Virus record (IMG/VR): IMGVR_UViG_3300046000_002432
Coordinates: 1-25,664 of that record
DNA from: a virus
DNA length: 25,664 nt
Direction: 5' to 3' (one strand)
A program made the translations under genes and the position numbers. Positions 1 through 7,439 of the stretch are shown piece by piece; the first letter of the stretch is position 1; each line of letters begins with the position of its first letter. The notes beneath the pieces were generated by a model. The model was given only the letters and a program-made list of their open reading frames with translations, was not told the origin of the DNA and ran no database searches.

Positions 1-1709
1 GAGATGAAATCGAGAGTCTGATCACCATCCACTGTTGACCATGTCAGGTAGGTCGTCGCGGTGTCCTCCTTGTATTCGATAACCGTCTTGCCGCCGCTCT
101 GCACGAACTGACTGCTCGGTGCGCTCCAGACGACTCTGATTCTTGGAACCGCTGTGCCGTCCGCTTGAATCAACTGCGTCGTGCCGTCTGCGGTCAGCGT
201 GAGATTGGTCGGAGCGACGATTGAAAACGGAGACGGCAGCGTCGTGTTCGGCGCGCCTTCGACCGCGATTTCATCCGTGACATTCCAGTCGTAAATTGAC
301 GATGCGGTCTCGCGCAGTTGCAGCTCGATGACCGGCGTCGGTGGCGTCCCGTCACTCGCCAGCGACCACGCGATGACCTGAAATTCCTTCGCTGAGAAAC
401 CGAGATTGGCATTCGTCAACATCACCGTATCGCCGGCACGCAGCTGCATCGCGGTCAGATTGAATTTGGCCGTGAAGATGATCTCCTCGCGAGCTTGGCG
501 CAGGTTGATGACTGCGATGCGCTGCGCTGCGCTGCTGCTGGTCGTGAACGGCAGGATCACATCGCGCCAGTGATAGATGCCATCATCGTCGGCCAAATAG
601 GTCGCGCTGGTGATCTGCGGAAAGTCAGCCGCGGTCCACTGATTGGCCTCTGAGATGTAGGTGCCTTTGACCGCGTTGACCCGGTCGCGCGCGCTCGTGC
701 GAGTCGAGACCGTAAATGCGCCGGCCATGTGCGTCTCGTCCAGCGTGATGCTCGGCGCGCGATACGCTGCCGCATAGACCACGACCTGACCGCCAGAGTA
801 AGCAATCGTGCCGGCCATCGCGCTCAGGATTTGCCCGATGATGGAATCTGGCGTGGATGACGTTACGACCTGACCGTTGCACTCGTAGCGGTTCTCGTTT
901 GTCGCTGGAGTCGTCACCGGTTTGATCTCGACCTGCTCATCGCAGATATCCGCAGCGGCGATGACCGAGGTGTCGTCAATCTCGCTCGTGTCCATGCCCA
1001 TCCCGAGATCCGAATCGGTCAGATAATCGCGCAGGCACAGCGCAGGATTCGCGCTGTAAGCGGTCGTGAGCGTGTCAGGATTGTAGACCTTCTTGCCCTT
1101 GACCACGCACGAGATATTCGGAATGCCGCCGACGAAAATCTCGTTTGAAAAAGTGAGCTTGCAGTAAATGTAAGCGATGCCGCGCAAGCGATGATTTGAA
1201 TCCCAGTCAGTCGGGAAATCAGTTTGCAGAGTCGTGTCAACGGTCTGCGTGCTCGTGCCGAGGTGCTTGTGAATCAGCGAGCCGTCGTAGTCACCTGACG
1301 CCGCATACTTTCCGGTCGCGTAACCGTCACCGCTTCCGGTCAGCACGAGGTCTTCGTTGAAATATACGTCGCCGATCTCCTGCACCTCGTGACCAGCCAA
1401 AGCGACGACGATGTGAAGATATTGGTTTTTGTTTCCGCTCGTCGCCAAATACACAATCGGACCTGACACTTTGCTCTGACCGTAAATTATTTGCCGTGGT
1501 CCGGTCGGCGTCCGTGACATCGTTCCTCGATCGTTCAGATCGGCCATCGACGGCATCTTCGGTGCAAGCAATCTTGAGACTGCCATCGAAACGCCGACGA
1601 CGGTCGCAATGGCAATTGTGTAGGCGATGACATTTGCAACGACCACAGGAATTCCCGGAGAAGCCGTAGCGATGAGAGTCAGTAAAAATGTGATGAACGC
1701 TTGGAACAT
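1..1709 (-). CDS. J-like tail tip / host-specificity protein (3' end outside window)
   Basis: This is the first 569 residues of an open frame that reaches the left edge without a stop. It starts at ATG 1709, overlapping the upstream stop as TAATG. Residues about 4-48 are hydrophobic, with a short break near residues 16-22. Next comes the typical J entry 'GPRQIIYGQSKVSGPIVYL' (about residues 68-86), then a beta-rich hub region with 'GGIPNISCVVKGKKVYNP' and 'CLRDYLTDSDLGMG'. An Fn3-like stretch begins near residue 510 ('PTNLTLTADGTT'). J-family proteins form the tail tip that binds the host receptor and nucleates tail assembly; that role is inferred from family and from its position last in the tail cluster. 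No separate K- or I-like gene lies before it. The receptor-binding C terminus is not in the window. Confidence 0.85.
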   Translation of the reverse strand, partial: MFQAFITFLLTLIATASPGIPVVVANVIAYTIAIATVVGVSMAVSRLLAPKMPSMADLNDRGTMSRTPTGPRQIIYGQSKVSGPIVYLATSGNKNQYLHIVVALAGHEVQEIGDVYFNEDLVLTGSGDGYATGKYAASGDYDGSLIHKHLGTSTQTVDTTLQTDFPTDWDSNHRLRGIAYIYCKLTFSNEIFVGGIPNISCVVKGKKVYNPDTLTTAYSANPALCLRDYLTDSDLGMGMDTSEIDDTSVIAAADICDEQVEIKPVTTPATNENRYECNGQVVTSSTPDSIIGQILSAMAGTIAYSGGQVVVYAAAYRAPSITLDETHMAGAFTVSTRTSARDRVNAVKGTYISEANQWTAADFPQITSATYLADDDGIYHWRDVILPFTTSSSAAQRIAVINLRQAREEIIFTAKFNLTAMQLRAGDTVMLTNANLGFSAKEFQVIAWSLASDGTPPTPVIELQLRETASSIYDWNVTDEIAVEGAPNTTLPSPFSIVAPTNLTLTADGTTQLIQADGTAVPRIRVVWSAPSSQFVQSGGKTVIEYKEDTATTYLTWSTVDGDQTLDFI

Positions 1710-2329
1710 TATTCGCCGGGATTAAGTGGTTCATAATTCACAGAACCGCTGGCTTTGAATGCCGTTGGATTAGCGTTGCCCCAGTAGATCACCTTGTCCT
1801 GCAATCCTGTGACGTATTCCAATCCAGTGTCTGCTGGAAATCTGCGAAGCTGTTCCTCGTGCGTGTATCGGCTTTCACGAGTTCGCTGAAAATCGACGAG
1901 CTTACTTTCAACGGAGATTCCAATGGATGCAGATGACCCATCGTTTGATATCACCATCGTGTCCATGCGACCGCTGAAGAGAGTGATTGATTCGATCACT
2001 GCTCCGGTGTCCGCGTTGAGCGTGCCGAATCGCACTGCCGCCGTTCTGCCCTGATACGGTTCCGTCAGCGCAGCCGCGACCAAATCATTTGGCACTCCAG
2101 TCAGGTCAATAACCAGACCACGCGCAGACAGGTCTTCAGTTTCTTCGATGGTCGAGATTGAGGAAAGAGCACCGATGCCAGCGTAGGTTGCGCTGTTGAT
2201 CGTGATCGTGCCGTAGCCGGTCCAGTAGCGCACCGTGCCAGCATCAAAATCGAGAGACGTCGCAAAGAACGGATTGAGTTGCGGCGCTGTCGTCGAGGCA
2301 ATGAGCGTCGCTGGAATTGTTCGGCTCAT
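1709..2329 (-). CDS. minor tail protein, lambda L-position (DUF2163-like)
   Basis: This 206-residue protein lies directly upstream of the J-like gene. It starts at ATG 2329, sharing ATGA with the preceding stop, and ends in TAATG with the next gene, so translation is probably coupled. The sequence shows a pattern common to tail-tip proteins of this kind: an N-terminal beta domain ('FDAGTVRYWTGYGTITI'), an E-rich junction ('SISTIEETEDLSARG'), a mid-protein 'LFSGRMDTMVIS', then 'ESKLVDFQRTRESRYTHEEQ' and 'FPADTGLEYV'. Such proteins sit in the tail tip between tape measure and J and probably help build the hub. Assignment to DUF2163 is from memory of the motif pattern and is not certain; the tail role is much firmer because of context. 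Confidence 0.7.
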   Translation of the reverse strand: MSRTIPATLIASTTAPQLNPFFATSLDFDAGTVRYWTGYGTITINSATYAGIGALSSISTIEETEDLSARGLVIDLTGVPNDLVAAALTEPYQGRTAAVRFGTLNADTGAVIESITLFSGRMDTMVISNDGSSASIGISVESKLVDFQRTRESRYTHEEQLRRFPADTGLEYVTGLQDKVIYWGNANPTAFKASGSVNYEPLNPGE

Positions 2330-2922
2330 GTGTTGATAGCCTCAAAGATTCCGAAGTTCAGACCATAAAGTTTGGCCGTGTCGATTGACCACTCGCAGAC
2401 CGGATTTGTTAAACGAAACACGCCGACCGCATTACTGAAAACTATGGCCGAGTCGTCTGGATAGTTTGTCCGCAGCAAAGGAAAGATTTCGTAAGAGGTA
2501 GACGAATTCACCTGCGTGACCTTGTGCAGTTTGGAACTGCTTCCGGTGCCGAGTTGAATCCAATCGCCGACCGCAAACGAGCCAGAGCCACCGTCGATGG
2601 TGATCGTCGTCGTGTTGGCTGAGTGCGAGCCGCTGAGTTTCGGACTGCTCGACATCGTGCCGCGCTGCGTGCCGTTCGAGTAGTCGCGAAAGTAGAACGT
2701 CCCACGAGCGGCCATGATCAGGAAGCCGATCAACTCCTCGGCATCAGCGCGCACCATCGGCGGACACTCGACGTCGCCGCTCATCATCGTCCCGGTCCAG
2801 TTGTAGGCTTGGCTGGAAAACGTGAACGGCGAAATGTTGCGAGCGACCGCGCTGATCGCTGAGAAGCGCAACGAGGAAATGCGAATGGCCGCCGGCGGAG
2901 TGAGTGGGTAGGTGATTGCCAT
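2326..2922 (-). CDS. minor tail protein, lambda M-position (distal-tail-like)
   Basis: This 198-residue protein starts at ATG 2922, 12 bases after the tape-measure stop, and overlaps the next gene by ATGA. The opening 'MAITYPLTPP', the 'ISPFTFSSQAYNWTG' segment, 'CPPMVRADAEELIGFLIMA' and 'GTFYFRDY' follow a pattern recurrent in siphophage tail proteins placed just after the tape measure. A short Gly/Ser-Thr region near residues 95-115 is followed by 'VGDWIQLGTGSSSKLHKVTQV', a beta domain often seen in this family. A distal-tail or tail-tip adaptor role at the end of the tube is inferred from position and overall shape. No catalytic motif is visible. Confidence 0.7.
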   Translation of the reverse strand: MAITYPLTPPAAIRISSLRFSAISAVARNISPFTFSSQAYNWTGTMMSGDVECPPMVRADAEELIGFLIMAARGTFYFRDYSNGTQRGTMSSSPKLSGSHSANTTTITIDGGSGSFAVGDWIQLGTGSSSKLHKVTQVNSSTSYEIFPLLRTNYPDDSAIVFSNAVGVFRLTNPVCEWSIDTAKLYGLNFGIFEAINT

Positions 2923-2934
2923 GATGCTTTACGT

Positions 2935-4227
2935 TTAAGCGAAGGCAGAGCGATACGACCCACCGCGTCGCACCATGTCTGGAATCTCGGCCTTGAGGCG
3001 CCTGCGCTCTTGCTCGAGAATTGGGACAAGCTCTGCGCGCGAGACGCCGCCAGCGATGTTGTAGTTCACAGTGACGCCGCCCATTCCGCCGCCACCGCCG
3101 CTGCTCATCTTGGAGTTAGGAACGATGCTGCCGCTAGAGCTAGGCACGAACAATTCAGGTCCGCGCTCGCCGACGATGTAAGGAGAGCCGGAACTCACGG
3201 GTCCGCCCATAGCCATAAAAGGAACTCCGAGAAGTGCTGACGTAATTCCTTTTGCAAGCGGACCAGTGATGGTCTGCTGAAACACCAAGCGCAGGAGGTC
3301 TTGACCGAGCGCGCGCATCACATCGCTGAGTTTTTGCCCGCTCAGAATCGCGTCCTCAAAACCTTGCGCGATCAGTGAGCCTGCATCTGTGGATAGCTGA
3401 TTAATCTCCGCAATCAGCGGAAGCTGCTTTTGATAATTCTCGGTCAATTCAGAATTGAGCCTGATTCGCGTGGTCAGATCGTCGATATCTGTTCCGGCGA
3501 AGAGCGTCATCAAATTCACTTCCTCTCCTTTAAGTCCGACCAACTTTTCCTGTGCAGAATTTTGCTCTCCAAAAATTGCACTTTGAGCAACGCCAAGACT
3601 CTCCACTGATTTCAGGTAATTTTCGTTAAGAGAAAAAAGCGACTGTGCGACTGATATTTCAATGGCCTTCGCCTTGTTGATTTCCTGCTGATATTTTAGC
3701 GGGTCAGTTTTTTTCAACTCTTCAGCATTATCTCGAATTTGCTGCGCGCGCTTTTTGTCTAGTTCGGCATTTTTAGATTCACCGAGACCGACATTTTTTA
3801 ACTGTTGATTGAGATTTTCTGCCTCCTCGTTTGCTAACTTCAAAGCGTCGGCACCTCGTTCCATTCTGATTTCAAATGCTTTTGCGGCAATGTCTCCACC
3901 TGTAAATACTCCTGCTAATTCTGCTGCCAATAACGACACGGCATTTTGTGCCATCATTGCTTTCTCATCAAGATATCCAGTAGCAACTGTCAATTTATCC
4001 AAATCCTCTGAACTCATTCCAAGTTTTTTTGCGCTTTTTTCTGCGTCTTCTAGATATGCGTCGAGTCGTTTTACTCCACCAACGACTGCACCGAAACCAA
4101 AGAAAGTCGCCATTCCAACGCCAACTTGCTTGGCCGTCGTGTGCATCTTCGACAGCTTGTTCTGCACGCTCGCAAAAGCCTGTGCGGTCTGATCCACCGC
4201 CTTCAGTTGAAATGTTGCGCTCGCCAT
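2935..4227 (-). CDS. tail tape measure protein (short)
   Basis: This 430-residue protein starts at ATG 4227, one base after the stop of the frameshifted chaperone frame. The N terminus 'FQLKAVDQTAQAFASVQNKL' is typical of tape measures. A Gly-rich hydrophobic segment (about residues 36-56, 'VGVGMATFFGFGAVVGG') is followed by a long helical, charged middle (about 60-300) and the C-terminal signature 'MAMGGPVSSGSPYIVGERGP', a Ser-rich patch and a poly-Gly stretch. Tape measures set tail length and line the tube lumen. By the usual 1.5 angstrom per residue this one predicts a tail of roughly 65 nm. The middle of the gene (about 3500-4100) is visibly richer in A/T than the flanking tail genes, suggesting a different history for the helical core. 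Confidence 0.9.
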   Translation of the reverse strand: MASATFQLKAVDQTAQAFASVQNKLSKMHTTAKQVGVGMATFFGFGAVVGGVKRLDAYLEDAEKSAKKLGMSSEDLDKLTVATGYLDEKAMMAQNAVSLLAAELAGVFTGGDIAAKAFEIRMERGADALKLANEEAENLNQQLKNVGLGESKNAELDKKRAQQIRDNAEELKKTDPLKYQQEINKAKAIEISVAQSLFSLNENYLKSVESLGVAQSAIFGEQNSAQEKLVGLKGEEVNLMTLFAGTDIDDLTTRIRLNSELTENYQKQLPLIAEINQLSTDAGSLIAQGFEDAILSGQKLSDVMRALGQDLLRLVFQQTITGPLAKGITSALLGVPFMAMGGPVSSGSPYIVGERGPELFVPSSSGSIVPNSKMSSGGGGGMGGVTVNYNIAGGVSRAELVPILEQERRRLKAEIPDMVRRGGSYRSAFA

Positions 4228-4228
4228 T

Positions 4229-4701
4229 TTATTTCGTGAGTTGGTTTCGGTGGTCTATGTAAGCAAGCCAGCCGTTCAATTCTTGCACCGGCATCGCTGT
4301 GACCTCGTGCGCGAACTTTCCGAGTCGATCCGCGATTGCATAGACGGCGAGGAAGTCGGACGCATCCCCACCGTGAATCAGTTTTTTAGCTCTTCGACCG
4401 TCGGTGCCTCCGTTGACATGATTGCGTTCGCGGTGCGCGCGATGACGTTGCTGTCGGCCTTGTGCAGCAGCGTCGGTTTGTGGTCGATGTCGAAGAGCTT
4501 TTTACCCTCGGCGTCCGTCGCCTTGAGAATCAAAATATCGACCAGCAATTCCATGTCGTTATCTCGGCTCTTCCGGTAGAGTTTATTCTTTTCCGAGAGC
4601 GTGACGGGCGTCGCGTAGACCGTGAGCTTCCACTCAGGCACCTCGATCGTTTTGGTGCCGAGTGAGGCGAAGTGTTCTCTGACAAGGTCGATTGCGTCCA
4701 T
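4229..4701 (-). CDS. frameshifted tail assembly chaperone (lambda gpG-T-like fusion)
   Basis: Reading shifts -1 at the slippery heptamer 4387-4381, so the ribosome bypasses the TGA at 4380-4378 and adds 50 codons. It ends at TAA 4231-4229, two bases before the tape-measure ATG. The fused product is 157 residues: the 107-codon G-type part plus an extension beginning 'LIHGGDASDFLAVYAIADRL' and ending 'ELNGWLAYIDHRNQLTK'. The Trp-Leu-Ala-Tyr pattern near the C terminus is typical of the T part of such chaperones. In lambda, gpG and gpG-T coat the tape measure and recruit tail tube protein; neither is in the mature virion. The extension has no start of its own, which explains why this 150-base stretch looks empty to simple ORF calling. 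Frameshift efficiency cannot be judged from sequence. Confidence 0.85.
4344..4387 (-). promoter_or_regulatory. programmed -1 ribosomal frameshift signal
   Basis: On the minus strand the zero frame reads GAG CTA AAA AAC TGA, so the heptamer A AAA AAC (4387-4381) fits X XXY YYZ exactly. A 6-nt spacer (4380-4375) leads to a hairpin. ACGGTGGGGA (4374-4365) pairs with TCCTCGCCGT (4353-4344) over ten pairs, two of them G-U, around an 11-nt loop. Slippery sequence, spacing and stem match known -1 frameshift stimulators. The -1 frame stays open for 50 codons and encodes a T-like domain. Confidence 0.85.
4378..4701 (-). CDS. tail assembly chaperone, short form (lambda gpG-like)
   Basis: The 107-residue zero-frame product starts at ATG 4701, eight bases after the tail tube stop, and ends at TGA 4380-4378 immediately after the slippery site. 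It is acidic-to-mixed and helical, beginning 'MDAIDLVREHFASLGTKTIE' and containing 'VTLSEKNKLYRKSRDNDMEL'. That resembles the small chaperone encoded between tail tube and tape measure in nearly all long-tailed phages. It should be made in excess over the frameshifted fusion and bind the tape measure during tail assembly. Identification rests on position, size, and the frameshift signal overlapping its last codons, more than on sequence alone. Confidence 0.87.
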   Translation of the reverse strand: MDAIDLVREHFASLGTKTIEVPEWKLTVYATPVTLSEKNKLYRKSRDNDMELLVDILILKATDAEGKKLFDIDHKPTLLHKADSNVIARTANAIMSTEAPTVEELKN

Positions 4702-4709
4702 GCGTCACG

Positions 4710-5096
4710 TCAGACTGTCAAAGTCGAAAGCGTGCCGTTGCCTTCGATGGAGATCGAGCCTTCGATCATGCCGTCAAATGAAGCATTGATATCAAACTTC
4801 GTGACCACTCCGGCGCCGGAATAATAGGTCGCCGATGCTGCGATGCCGATTGGATAAAGATTCACGGTGACCGACGAGCCGATAGAGCAGAGCACCTGAC
4901 CAGCGTCATTCGGATCCCAGAATACATCGCCTGAGACGTTGAAGGTTTTCATCGTGCCGCGGCGCGTGCGATAGGTGTCGCCGATCACGCTGTCCTCGAC
5001 CGTGTCGGACGAGTGCGAAAGAGCGTAGTTGCGAAGCTCGCCAATCGTGGTGGATGAGATTTTAACGACGCCAGAGCGTCCGAGTGAGTTGGCCAT
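4710..5096 (-). CDS. major tail (tube) protein
   Basis: This 128-residue protein starts at ATG 5096, one base after the upstream stop (TAAAATG). It is Ser/Thr/Gly-rich and almost wholly beta, as expected for a tail tube subunit. 'LSHSSDTVEDSVIGDTYRTR' followed by 'FNVSGDVFWDPNDAGQ' matches the loop-strand pattern of tube proteins that compare a reference state with a modified one. The C terminus 'FDINASFDGMIEGSISIEGN' is the usual end strand. It sits where lambda V lies, between the terminator-type gene and the chaperones. Hexameric rings of this protein should stack to form the tail tube. It is shorter than lambda gpV (246 aa) and lacks an Ig-like C-terminal domain. Confidence 0.85.
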   Translation of the reverse strand: MANSLGRSGVVKISSTTIGELRNYALSHSSDTVEDSVIGDTYRTRRGTMKTFNVSGDVFWDPNDAGQVLCSIGSSVTVNLYPIGIAASATYYSGAGVVTKFDINASFDGMIEGSISIEGNGTLSTLTV

Positions 5097-5097
5097 T

Positions 5098-5529
5098 TTA
5101 TTCTTGGGTTAGATAGATGCAGTTGAAGGTGTGCCGAGCGACGCCCCAGCGCTTGTCCTCATCTGGCTCGATTACATAATCGACAGATGTTAAATGCGTA
5201 TCGCGGCAGCTTCCTCCGAGCGTCGGGTCAGCTAGGATTGCAGCCTCGACCGCTGCTGATCCTGTGTCGAAAAGGTCGTCGATGATCGTGGTCGAGGTCT
5301 GCGTCGTGAAGAAATCGACCATCACTTGAAGCTGGCGAAACTGTTGACCGGCTCCGATTGGCATCGACCGAATCTCGATCTGTTCGTTGATCGCGTAGAC
5401 CGCAGCAGATGGGAAGCTGACGCTGGCGATGGTATTGTTCCGACCTCGAATCAGATTGGCCGTGATGACCACGCCGGCGCTCGTAAGCGCGGTGCCGATA
5501 GCGTTGCGGATATTCGTGCGCGTGCTCAT
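5098..5529 (-). CDS. tail terminator, lambda gpU-like
   Basis: This 143-residue protein starts at ATG 5529 and overlaps the preceding gene by ATGA. The opening 'MSTRTNIRNAIGTALTSAGV' followed by 'LIRGRNNTIASVSFPSAAVY' matches tail terminators, where an N-terminal helix is followed by a strand bearing a conserved Pro-Ala. The C-terminal part 'DVYVIEPDEDKRWGVARHTF'-like segment (actual text: 'VDYVIEPDEDKRWGVARHTF') forms the last strand pair. In lambda, gpU hexamers cap the tube when it reaches tape-measure length and create the surface that binds the head. The call relies on this pattern plus placement between the Z-like gene and the tube gene, exactly as in lambda. Confidence 0.8.
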   Translation of the reverse strand: MSTRTNIRNAIGTALTSAGVVITANLIRGRNNTIASVSFPSAAVYAINEQIEIRSMPIGAGQQFRQLQVMVDFFTTQTSTTIIDDLFDTGSAAVEAAILADPTLGGSCRDTHLTSVDYVIEPDEDKRWGVARHTFNCIYLTQE

Positions 5530-6404
5530 GGTTCTTTATACTGAATCACTTTTGCTCCGCTGACCTTGGCAAAGCCTAGATTGACGGCCTTGTTTGCAAG
5601 CAGCCGGTCAATCTTTTCCTGCGTCACCTTGACGCGAATCGCCATCGCGTTGTCGATGTAACGATTGATATCCGGCACCTTGATGTTCGTCGCTGTGCCG
5701 GTGATGTAAGGATTTCTGCCGAAGTTGGATGACGTGATGCCAGACGCGGAAGCGTGACGACGAATCCACGCCGGAACGCGAATGCCGCAGGCAAGTGCAG
5801 CCGCTGCGAATCCTGACTTCGCCCAGCCGACGCGCGATTTGACCAAATCAAAATAGGCGTCAGCGGAGGAATTCTGAATCCACATTTGATCCTGCACCTT
5901 CCAGCGACCGATGACGCTCTGCGACACGTTGCCGGTGCGTCCTTTGGAATTGCGATAGCGTTTGTGAAAGTTGCCCATCTCCGATGTGGAAGCCGCCTGA
6001 TTCCAGAATCGCGACATGATGCGAATCGTCTTTGACCGTTCCCATCCGAGATGAACGCCGACCGTTTCGGTCCTGCCGTTCTTTGGAGGAACTAGCGACG
6101 AACTGCCGATGCGCTGAAACAAACCGACCGAGGAATAGCGAGCGCTCGCTGCACGCTTGCCTCCGAACAAATCGCCCTTGATCGCGTTCTCGCCGGCTTC
6201 TTTTGCAGCTGTGGTCATTCCTCCTTTGCCGGGACTGCCGAGCGTAGACTTCCCAATCGTCGGAGGAATAATGAGCATGAGCGTCTTCGCCACGAGTCCG
6301 CCCTCCTGCTTGATGACCTGACCAAGCTCCACGCGCCCAGCGTCAGCCAGCCGAGCAAGCGCGAACTCCAACTTCTTTGAGTCAACTTTGACCGAGAACT
6401 TCAT
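5526..6404 (-). CDS. tail completion protein, lambda gpZ-position
   Basis: This 292-residue protein starts at ATG 6404 and overlaps both neighbours by four bases. The N terminus 'MKFSVKVDSKKLEFALARLA' resembles the helical start of gpZ/HK97 gp10-like proteins, which bind the minor capsid or tail surface at the head-tail junction. The central 'VGWAKSGFAAAALACGIRVP' followed by 'AWIRRHA' is a distinctive segment of long members of this group. A basic, Arg/Lys-rich character runs through the protein. It is about 100 residues longer than lambda gpZ (192 aa). Function as a tail-completion factor is inferred from order (FII, Z, U, V) and the N-terminal pattern. Confidence 0.72.
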   Translation of the reverse strand: MKFSVKVDSKKLEFALARLADAGRVELGQVIKQEGGLVAKTLMLIIPPTIGKSTLGSPGKGGMTTAAKEAGENAIKGDLFGGKRAASARYSSVGLFQRIGSSSLVPPKNGRTETVGVHLGWERSKTIRIMSRFWNQAASTSEMGNFHKRYRNSKGRTGNVSQSVIGRWKVQDQMWIQNSSADAYFDLVKSRVGWAKSGFAAAALACGIRVPAWIRRHASASGITSSNFGRNPYITGTATNIKVPDINRYIDNAMAIRVKVTQEKIDRLLANKAVNLGFAKVSGAKVIQYKEP

Positions 6405-6721
6405 ATCTGCGTGCAGACGTCGATCTCGACTCCGGTTCCTTCCGCATCGAATCGAAGCTGCTCGACGAAGTAGGTCACGCCGGCGCGCACGAGCGTCTGA
6501 GTTTGAGCCGGTCTAGTGCCGACCTGATTCGTGGTCAGAAAGATTGTGAACTTGGATTCGTCGCGACGCTGATTCTCGAACTCGTCAAACGCATTGCGCG
6601 ACGAAGACCATATGCCGGTGACCGTGCTGCCCAAATAGCTAAACGTGACGCCGGCCTGCGCCATGATGCCGTCGTAATCGGCTTGGAGTTGGGTCGAATC
6701 AAAGTCTCGGACTGCGGCCAT
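6401..6721 (-). CDS. head-tail connector, lambda gpFII-like
   Basis: This 106-residue protein starts at ATG 6721, 16 bases after the GT-B gene stop, and overlaps the Z-like gene by four bases. It begins 'MAAVRDFDSTQLQADYDGIM' and continues with beta strands ('VTFSYLGSTVTGIWSSSRNA', 'FTIFLTTNQVG', 'VTYFVEQLRFDAEGTGVEID'). Small size, a helix followed by a beta sandwich, and position immediately before the Z- and U-like genes fit the gpFII family. These proteins attach to the portal-gpW complex and provide the docking site for the tail. Direct sequence recognition is modest; context carries most of the weight. Confidence 0.7.
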   Translation of the reverse strand: MAAVRDFDSTQLQADYDGIMAQAGVTFSYLGSTVTGIWSSSRNAFDEFENQRRDESKFTIFLTTNQVGTRPAQTQTLVRAGVTYFVEQLRFDAEGTGVEIDVCTQI

Positions 6722-6737
6722 ACCAAAGCGCCATCCG

Positions 6738-7439
6738 TCAAACTATCCGAGACGCATCACAGATCGTGTCATTCTGCGGATCTCCGCTTAGGACATGAAA
6801 AAATGAAGAGCGAACGGCGCCACAAATAATCGCCGGAGCAGAGTTGATCGTAAACACGCTGCGAGCGTCGCGCAGCAGACGCGGCAGATGCGACGACCGG
6901 CGCGCAGTCAGGATCGAATCCTTGGCGATTCCAGCCCTTGCGAGCGCCTCGGCATGGCTAGGGTCTGCCAGAGTCACGAAAGGCCCGCAGATTCGATCCA
7001 TTGCCTGTTCCTCGAGACTCTCGATCGAGTAGCGATTTCGCTGCGAGTAGCCGAACGGCGAGAAGATGCTGACGTCAGGTGCCAGAAAGTAGTCGGCGAG
7101 GCTTGGCATCTGATCGATCAGGTCGAAAACCGGCTTGCGGTCGATGCCAGCGAGCAACGCGTTTGATCCGTAGACAAAATCCAGCCACGTCTGACCAGAT
7201 TCGACGAACTGGTTGAAACGATTCGGCCAGATTTCGAGGTCGAGTAGCATTCCAAAATCGTGATCCGCGCGCTGACTTCGGAGCGATGGCCGGCAGTAGC
7301 TGACGCAGTCAAAGAACTCGTGATACTGCGCGAGGCACTCGACGTGGACCTCGTCGCCGTTCGCCGCGAAGTGCCGCGCGATTGGCAGGATTCGGATGAT
7401 GTCGCCGAGCCGCTGCGAGTAGGCGATGCAGATTTTCAT
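6738..7439 (-). CDS. GT-B-type glycosyltransferase-like protein (GT9/heptosyltransferase-like)
   Basis: This 233-residue protein starts at ATG 7439 inside the ATGA overlap with the upstream glycosyltransferase, so the two are probably co-translated. The N terminus 'MKICIAYSQRLGDIIRILPI' has the hydrophobic strand, loop and G-D-I-I plus Pro seen at the acceptor-side Rossmann domain of GT9 enzymes. 'GDEVHVECLAQYHEFFDCV' follows as strand two. The C-terminal 'SVFTINSAPAIICGAVRSSF' matches the donor-side loop of the same group. It is clearly shorter than cellular heptosyltransferases (about 320-350 aa), so it may be a minimal phage form or have lost a segment. Donor and acceptor are unknown. Its place among virion genes suggests modification of a virion or host surface structure. 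Confidence 0.6.
   Translation of the reverse strand: MKICIAYSQRLGDIIRILPIARHFAANGDEVHVECLAQYHEFFDCVSYCRPSLRSQRADHDFGMLLDLEIWPNRFNQFVESGQTWLDFVYGSNALLAGIDRKPVFDLIDQMPSLADYFLAPDVSIFSPFGYSQRNRYSIESLEEQAMDRICGPFVTLADPSHAEALARAGIAKDSILTARRSSHLPRLLRDARSVFTINSAPAIICGAVRSSFFHVLSGDPQNDTICDASRIV

Noticed and set aside
4229-4380. Broken gene or sequencing error between the chaperone and tape measure genes
   Set aside because: The slippery heptamer, spacer, hairpin and open -1 frame together make programmed frameshifting far more likely than an indel error.
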